In this document: one piece after another, positions 5,886 to 10,477 of the stretch
How positions within the stretch are numbered: position 1 is the stretch's first letter
How the letters are laid out: each line of letters opens with the position of its first letter
Notes under the pieces: generated by a model
The model's database searches: none
Told to the model about the DNA's origin: nothing
The model's input: the letters and a program-made list of their open reading frames with translations, nothing else
Position numbers and translations under genes: made by a program
Origin: Chloroflexi bacterium RBG_13_46_14
Lineage (GTDB): Bacteria; Chloroflexota; Dehalococcoidia; Dehalococcoidales; UBA2162
DNA: 10,477 bases
Direction of reading: 5' to 3'
NCBI GenBank assembly: GCA_001796415.1
Contig: MGML01000042.1
Location: 4,477-14,953 of the forward strand

Positions 5886-6285
5886 AACCGTCAATGATAA
5901 CCTTTTACTTGATACTAGTGTTTTCTCTTTGCTATTGAAGAAAAACGATAGTAGAGCCGCATTATACAAGCCTGATATTCAAGGTAAAATCCTTTCAATC
6001 AGTTTCGTAACCGTTGGAGAACTCTACAGATGGGCATATACCCATAATTGGGGACCTTTAAGGCTTCAGCAATTAGAAGATTGGTTGCATAAAGTGGTAG
6101 TAATAAATACTCACGAGGAAATTGCTAAACAATGGGCGAGAATACAGAGTATTCCTGGACAACGCCATCCGGACAATGATGCATGGGTAGCTGCTTGTGC
6201 GTTAGTCCATGGATGTATACTCGTAACGCATGACAGAGACTATCAAAACATTCCCGGTCTGCAAATTATCAGCCACTTAAGTTAA
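5878..6285 (+). CDS. PIN-domain ribonuclease (VapC-like toxin)
   Basis: The 135-residue protein has the size and residues of VapC toxins, Mg2+-dependent RNases that cut specific tRNA or rRNA sites: D12 (LLLDTSVFS), E48 (TVGELYRW), D101 (HPDNDAWVAACAL) and D119/D121 (THDRDYQNIPGL). The full acidic set is present, so it should be active. Its ATG overlaps the stop of the upstream gene by eight bases (ATGAATAA) and there is no strong ribosome site of its own, which points to translational coupling and a fixed ratio with the dCTP deaminase-like partner. No VapB-, AbrB- or Phd-type antitoxin gene is present on either side. The gene is AT-rich like its partner and ends 39 bases from the convergent korB stop. 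An alternative is a non-toxic PIN endonuclease acting in nucleotide-linked defence. Confidence 0.92.
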   Translation: MNKTVNDNLLLDTSVFSLLLKKNDSRAALYKPDIQGKILSISFVTVGELYRWAYTHNWGPLRLQQLEDWLHKVVVINTHEEIAKQWARIQSIPGQRHPDNDAWVAACALVHGCILVTHDRDYQNIPGLQIISHLS

Positions 6286-6324
6286 GATCAGATTTCCTTA
6301 GAGAGTTGCAAATATATAATTAAT

Positions 6325-7179
6325 CTACAAAAACTCGTCCAGTAGTCTTTCCACGTTACTAGGATTTATCTCCTGTTCAACCAGCGTTCCCCCGGCAAGC
6401 ACCGGAAACTGCTCTTCGAAGGTCGAGCGTTCCTGTTGGTAAAGAATCCCTGTCGGTATCCTGTCTCCCCACTCCATCGCCTTTTCCAGCGCTACCATTT
6501 TATCCGAAGAATCATAGTCTCCTTCATCACTCAATTTATACACTCTCTCGCGATACCATTCATAGGTATTCTTATGATTGAACGAAACGCAGGGCTGAAG
6601 TATATCGATGAGAGAAAATCCTTTATGGGTAATTCCCTCCTTTATCAGGCCGGTCAGGTGTTTCACGTCTCCGGCGAATCCACGGGCGACAAAAGCCGCT
6701 CCGGTCACGATTGCGAGGGCAAGCGGACTTACCGGACTTGGAGCTCCGTGCGGCGTTGTTTTCGTGACGAACCCCGTGTCACTTGTCGGCGACGCCTGGC
6801 CTTTGGTCAGTCCGTAGATCTGGTTGTTATGAACAAGGTAGGTGATATCATGGTTCCGCCGCATCGCGTGAATGAAGTGGTTCCCCCCTTCACCGTAACC
6901 GTCTCCATCGCCGCTTACCGCTATAACAGTCAGTTTTAAGTTAGCGATCTTTGCAGCGACTGCCGGAGGGACGGGTCTGCCGTGAAGCGAGTTAAAGGTA
7001 TTGCACTTCATATAGTGCGGTAGCTTGCCGGCCTGGCCTATCCCCGAGACCATCAGCACCTGGTACGGTTCCAGTTCCAGTTCGACCAGGGCGTTCTTGG
7101 CCGCCCTCAGGATACCGAAGTTGCCGCAACCCGGACACCAGGCGCTTTCAAGTCCCTGGTAATCGTTGATTGTAACCAT
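6325..7179 (-). CDS. korB: 2-oxoacid:ferredoxin oxidoreductase, beta subunit
   Basis: The 284-residue protein is the thiamine diphosphate-binding subunit. GDGDGYGEGGNHF at 90-102 is the TPP/Mg2+ motif. WCPGCGNFG gives cluster ligands C15 and C18, and C197 (QPCVSF) is the C-terminal ligand. The GIGC cysteine of many homologues is Q49 here (SGIGQAGK); C59 in MKCNTFNSLHGR is the likely substitute, an arrangement I associate with KorB-type enzymes. With KorA it would oxidatively decarboxylate a 2-oxoacid to acyl-CoA, reducing ferredoxin, or run in reverse in reductive carbon fixation. The ATG lies one base after the korA stop, with its Shine-Dalgarno site inside the end of korA, so the two are coupled. 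2-Oxoglutarate is the likeliest substrate but other 2-oxoacids cannot be excluded. No terminator is visible in the 39 bases after it. Confidence 0.94.
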   Translation of the reverse strand: MVTINDYQGLESAWCPGCGNFGILRAAKNALVELELEPYQVLMVSGIGQAGKLPHYMKCNTFNSLHGRPVPPAVAAKIANLKLTVIAVSGDGDGYGEGGNHFIHAMRRNHDITYLVHNNQIYGLTKGQASPTSDTGFVTKTTPHGAPSPVSPLALAIVTGAAFVARGFAGDVKHLTGLIKEGITHKGFSLIDILQPCVSFNHKNTYEWYRERVYKLSDEGDYDSSDKMVALEKAMEWGDRIPTGILYQQERSTFEEQFPVLAGGTLVEQEINPSNVERLLDEFL

Positions 7180-7180
7180 A

Positions 7181-8875
7181 CTACAGACCCTCCTTTTCGA
7201 GTTTCTCGATGATGTATCCCGGCGTGATGGGCCGTCCGTCGAACTTCAGTATCTTTCCGTCGACTTTTCTCCCCGTCTCGGTACGTATCAGGCTGGCCAG
7301 CTGTCCCGTAGCGTTACCCTCGACAACTATGCTCCTTGTACCGTTATTTATCGCATCGGCAACGGCTTCCGCCGGGAAAGGAGAAAGATGATTCAGGTTT
7401 ATCATACCGGCATCCATCCCTCTCTCCTTCAGGATATCCACCGCTTCACATAAAGCTCCATATGAGCTTCCCCATCCGATAAGCAGTATTTCAGGACTTT
7501 CGTTTCCATATCTCCACGGCTTCAAAATATTCCTGTCCAGGCCATTCAGTTTTCTTAAACGCTTCAATACTATACCGTTCCTGATATCCGCGTCTTCGGT
7601 AAGGTGTCCGAATTCATCATGTTCGTCGGAATCCGTCACTACCAGGGCTTCACTCATGCCGGGAAATGCCCTGGGTGATATACCTGATTCCGTTATCACA
7701 TGCCGCCTGTACTCCGCGGGATTTTCTGAATACAGTTCTCCCCGGTCGATAAGAACCCTCGAAAGGTCGAATTTATCAACGGTCGCGTAGGAGCTGGCGA
7801 GATACTGGTCGGTCAGGATAATCACGGGTGTCTGGTAAATATCGGCAAGGTTAAACGCTTCTGCAGTCAACCGGAAACAGTCTTCGATATTCGCGGGTGC
7901 GAGCACGAACCGGGGAAACTCACCGTGATGGGCAGTAAGTACAAACTGTAGGTCTCCCTGTTCCGTCCTGGTAGGCAGCCCGACCGCCGGTCCGGGACGC
8001 TGGGCATCGACCATCACCACCGGGGTTTCGGTAATTCCGGCCAGCCCCAGGCCTTCCACCATCAGGCAGAAACCGCTGCCTGATGTCGTTGTCATCGACC
8101 TCACACCGGCATAACCGGCGCCGACTATATTATTAATCGCCGCCACTTCGTCTTCGGCCTGCATGACCACGATCCCGTACTCATCCGCCCGTGCCGCGAT
8201 ATATTCCATGATGGACGTCGAGGGAGTCATAGGGTAGGAGGAAACGTACTTGCACCCGGCCGCCATTGCTCCGAGTGCGATAGCTTCATTACCATTAAGA
8301 AGCATCTTTCCACTGATGCCTGAGGAATGAGGATATTTTAACCTGAAACTGCCCTTATAGTTTTTCCGAGCATAATCATAGCCAGCCTGTGCCGCCTTAA
8401 TATTAGCATTTCCACTATCACTCTTTCCGTACTGTTCCCCGAGTACTTTTTCAAGTATCGAAATATCGAACTCAAGAATTCCCAGAGCAGCCCCCAGTGC
8501 AACGGTATTTAGCATTATTTTGTCGCCGGCAAGACTGGTCAGAGGTACTCCGAATAATTTATTGTCAGCAACATCTTTAACCTCATCGGCATTGAAAATA
8601 ATAAATCCCGAAGGATTTAATTCCTCACGATGCAGACCGATGCTCTCTTCATTCAGCGCCACAAGAATATCTATCGATTCGCTGATTGCCGCAATCTCGG
8701 AATCCGACGCTCTTACCCGGAAAAAATTATGTCCTCCCCTGACCCTGGACTCATAGTCCTGGTCGGCGAATACATGATAACCGGCACGCGAAAAAGTTTT
8801 GGCCAGGATGAAACCTGCCGACTGAACGCCCTGTCCGGCTTCCCCCCCTATCATAACGTTAATCTGTAATGACAT
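7181..8875 (-). CDS. korA: 2-oxoacid:ferredoxin oxidoreductase, fused gamma-alpha subunit
   Basis: The 564-residue protein joins two subunits. Residues 1 to about 185 are the gamma domain, opening with GGEAGQGV (10-17) and containing DYESRVRGGHNF. From about 190 on is the alpha (pyrimidine-binding) domain with YPMTPSTS at 214-221, QAEDEVAA, TTTSGSGF and GLPTRTEQGDL at 299-309. The YPxTPS and GLPTRTEQGD motifs line the TPP pyrimidine and substrate site. Fused gamma-alpha plus separate beta, with no ferredoxin-like delta subunit, is the KorAB layout; electrons would pass to a separate ferredoxin. AAGGAGG is nine bases before the ATG. The gene lies 33 bases after tpx and probably belongs to the same operon. 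Nothing suggests damage. Confidence 0.95.
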   Translation of the reverse strand: MSLQINVMIGGEAGQGVQSAGFILAKTFSRAGYHVFADQDYESRVRGGHNFFRVRASDSEIAAISESIDILVALNEESIGLHREELNPSGFIIFNADEVKDVADNKLFGVPLTSLAGDKIMLNTVALGAALGILEFDISILEKVLGEQYGKSDSGNANIKAAQAGYDYARKNYKGSFRLKYPHSSGISGKMLLNGNEAIALGAMAAGCKYVSSYPMTPSTSIMEYIAARADEYGIVVMQAEDEVAAINNIVGAGYAGVRSMTTTSGSGFCLMVEGLGLAGITETPVVMVDAQRPGPAVGLPTRTEQGDLQFVLTAHHGEFPRFVLAPANIEDCFRLTAEAFNLADIYQTPVIILTDQYLASSYATVDKFDLSRVLIDRGELYSENPAEYRRHVITESGISPRAFPGMSEALVVTDSDEHDEFGHLTEDADIRNGIVLKRLRKLNGLDRNILKPWRYGNESPEILLIGWGSSYGALCEAVDILKERGMDAGMINLNHLSPFPAEAVADAINNGTRSIVVEGNATGQLASLIRTETGRKVDGKILKFDGRPITPGYIIEKLEKEGL

Positions 8876-8908
8876 CTTTTTCGTCCTCCTTCAGGGATTC
8901 GCTATGGA

Positions 8909-9424
8909 TTACCCTGTGATTTTCTCAAGAGCTTCCAGCGCTTTATCGTAGTCCGGGGGAGTCCCTACCTCTTTCACATATTCCACGTAACGCACTGTAT
9001 CATCCCTATCGACGATGAATACCGCCCGGCTGAGAAGACGCTGCTCTTTAATAAGGACGCCGTAAGCAGTTCCGAAAGAAGCATCCTGGTGATCGGAAAG
9101 TGTCTTGAGATTGGTAATATTATGCGCCCCACAGTACCTCGACTGGGCGAAAGGCAGGTCCATGCTGATCGTGTATATAACGACATCCTTGTGTTTGCCG
9201 GCCTCCTGCTCGAACCACTGTGTCTGGATATCGCAGACCGGTGTATCCAGCGAGGTAACCACACTCAGCACTCTGACTTTACCCTTACTCTCTGAAAGAC
9301 TCAGGTCTTCCATATCGATGGTCTGCAGAGTAAAATCAGGTGCTTTATCGCCCACCTTTATTTCAGGTCCAACCAACGTGACCGGTTTAGACCCCATTGT
9401 TACTACTCCTTTTCTCTCTTCCAT
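8909..9424 (-). CDS. tpx: Thiol peroxidase (Tpx-type peroxiredoxin)
   Basis: The 171-residue protein is an atypical 2-Cys peroxiredoxin that reduces H2O2 and alkyl hydroperoxides using thioredoxin. The peroxidatic cysteine is C64 in SLDTPVCD, the resolving cysteine C98 in SRYCG, and the opening PVTLVGPEIKVGDKAPDF is the Tpx signature. Two starts have ribosome sites. The upstream ATG at 9424 is preferred because the first strand of Tpx (VVTMGSKPVTL, like EITFKGGPVTL in B. subtilis Tpx) needs residues before the internal ATG at codon 10. It sits 27 bases after the MBL/rhodanese gene and 33 before korA, and is most likely cotranscribed with both. In an anaerobe it would protect oxygen-sensitive enzymes such as KorAB and AOR. 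Confidence 0.95.
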   Translation of the reverse strand: MEERKGVVTMGSKPVTLVGPEIKVGDKAPDFTLQTIDMEDLSLSESKGKVRVLSVVTSLDTPVCDIQTQWFEQEAGKHKDVVIYTISMDLPFAQSRYCGAHNITNLKTLSDHQDASFGTAYGVLIKEQRLLSRAVFIVDRDDTVRYVEYVKEVGTPPDYDKALEALEKITG

Positions 9425-9451
9425 TTTTCCTCTCCTTCCTTTAGGTAATTC

Positions 9452-10477
9452 TTATTGTCGCGTGATCGGATATCCGGCTGCCGTCCAGGCGTCATAACCA
9501 CCGAGTACATTATACACTCCCTCAAAACCCGCTCTAAGCAGGATACTGGCTGCCAGTCCTGCCCGGTGACCGACGGTACAAATTACGACTATTTCCTTAT
9601 CCCGTGGGATTTCATCCAGGTGACCTGCATATATGCGCAGTGCTCCTTCAATGTGACCTTCATCCCATTCGTCCTCTTCTCTTACATCGAGAACGATAAC
9701 TTCGTCTCCGCCTGACAGTTTTTCATGCAGTCTATCTACCGACAGTAACGATAATTGTTCGACAGGATAGCCGCTGTTGTACCACTCCTCTGTACCGCCG
9801 TACAGGTATCCTTCGATACGGTCATAACCCGCTCTCACCAGGTACCTGACTGCCGTATCGACATCCCTGTTAGTCTCTGGTACCAGGAGTATCGGTTTGT
9901 TGTACGGCAACACCCATCCACCGAAAACCGGAAGGCCGTCAAGCCAGATACTGTAGGCGCCCTTGATATGTGCCCCTCCGAATACAGCGGGAAGACCGGT
10001 ATCTACCACAATGGCACCACCCTTCATCTTCTCCCTGAATAGTTCCGGAGAAAGAGGTTTCGGAGAAGGAAGGTTTCCCAGTAACGGAGGACCTTCAAGG
10101 TTGAATTGTTCCATCTGGCGGAAATAGTGAGGTTGTTCCAGTCTCTCGACTGTTTTCAGCTTTACGAACTCTTCTTTACCCTTTATCTGAAGCCAGGGAT
10201 TCCGGGTCTTCTCTATTCCGATGGTACTTTCATCCCTCTTCGCGATACTCTTCCCGCAGACGCTGCCAGCTCCGTGAGCCGGGCAGATGATTACCCCGTC
10301 ACCCAGAGGGAGAAGCTTGCCGAATATACTGTCATACAAGTTTGCTGCCATTCTCGGTGCCTCTTAAATACCGTACAGATCGCTGCGCCCGATATCATTG
10401 ACAAATAGTGCATCCCCGATAAAAACCATCAGAGGGATTGCAGAAGAAGGATTATCGGTAATGACATAAGACATGCT
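9452..10477 (-). pseudogene. MBL-fold persulfide dioxygenase-rhodanese (CstB-like), in-frame stop, 5' end outside window
   Basis: One reading frame runs from the window edge to 9452 and is interrupted by a single TAA at 10364-10366. Before the stop is the end of a metallo-beta-lactamase fold with FIGDALFVNDIGRSDLYG (metal-ligand Asp in GDxLF). After it the same domain continues in the same frame (LYDSIFGKLLPLGD, then PAHGAGSVCGK with the metal-ligand His and a conserved Cys). Two rhodanese domains follow. Numbered from the ATG at 10351, the first (about 95-185) lacks a catalytic Cys (LVPETNRD) and the second has CTVGHR with C258 and R263. This is the layout of CstB, which oxidises persulfides and transfers sulfur. 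The stop removes the PAHG ligand from the N-terminal product, so the gene is probably broken. A 299-residue C-terminal product could start at 10351, 12 bases after the stop, behind a weak AAGAGG. A sequencing error is also possible. Confidence 0.82.

Noticed and set aside
5109..6285. Equating the cassette with AvcID-type deaminase defence
   Set aside because: AvcD proteins have a zinc-dependent cytidine deaminase fold, whereas this one belongs to the unrelated trimeric dUTPase/Dcd fold and lacks the catalytic Glu; the partner here is a PIN protein.
8909..9397. Shorter Tpx starting at the internal ATG (codon 10)
   Set aside because: It has a usable ribosome site but would remove residues that align with the first strand of known Tpx proteins.
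10364..10366. Programmed recoding of the in-frame stop (selenocysteine or pyrrolysine)
   Set aside because: Those use TGA or TAG; this is TAA, and no recoding element is apparent.
1..10477. CRISPR arrays, tRNA or rRNA genes
   Set aside because: No regularly spaced repeats were seen, and the gaps between genes hold no tRNA-like cloverleaf or rRNA sequence that I could recognise by eye.

Overview
The window looks like chromosome from an anaerobic bacterium. It carries an aldehyde:ferredoxin oxidoreductase-family (AOR) tungsten/molybdenum enzyme, a two-subunit 2-oxoacid:ferredoxin oxidoreductase (korA-korB), a thiol peroxidase and a CstB-like persulfide dioxygenase/rhodanese gene. Protein style, such as the fused gamma-alpha KorA and the HIT protein opening with MEHIWAPWRM, reminds me of Dehalococcoidia (Chloroflexota). 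That is an impression from the sequence, not a search result. Most genes have good Shine-Dalgarno (SD) sites and recognisable sigma70-type promoters.

Layout. 1-1145: end of an IS110-family insertion sequence, transposase on the minus strand and cut by the left window edge; its ribosome binding site lies inside an inverted repeat. 1146-1249: three consecutive palindromes, like dispersed intergenic repeats. 1297-2307 (+): an adenosine deaminase-family gene with a -10 box placed for a leaderless mRNA. 2308-2486: convergent intergenic region with an inverted repeat and a weak terminator. 4802-2487 (-): a HIT-family hydrolase followed by the AOR gene, one operon behind a clear promoter at 4832-4860. 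4861-6324: an AT-rich cassette on the plus strand with its own near-consensus promoter, a structured leader, a dCTP deaminase/dUTPase-fold gene and an overlapping PIN-domain RNase gene. 10477-6325 (-): an apparent operon of the MBL/rhodanese gene (interrupted by an in-frame TAA), tpx, korA and korB.

How the genes fit together. The minus-strand genes form an anaerobic redox and sulfur/peroxide set: KorAB joins 2-oxoacid, CoA and ferredoxin chemistry, the AOR exchanges electrons between aldehydes or acids and ferredoxin, and Tpx with the MBL/rhodanese protein would handle peroxide and persulfide stress. The plus-strand cassette differs in strand, composition and likely function. It has the architecture of a toxin-antitoxin or defence pair, but the place usually held by a VapB antitoxin is taken by a dCTP deaminase-like protein. 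That protein appears to lack the catalytic glutamate of the family and carries an extra C-terminal region of about 90 residues. Its leader can be drawn in two mutually exclusive folds, one of which hides the ribosome binding site. This cassette is the best candidate for an undescribed system here.
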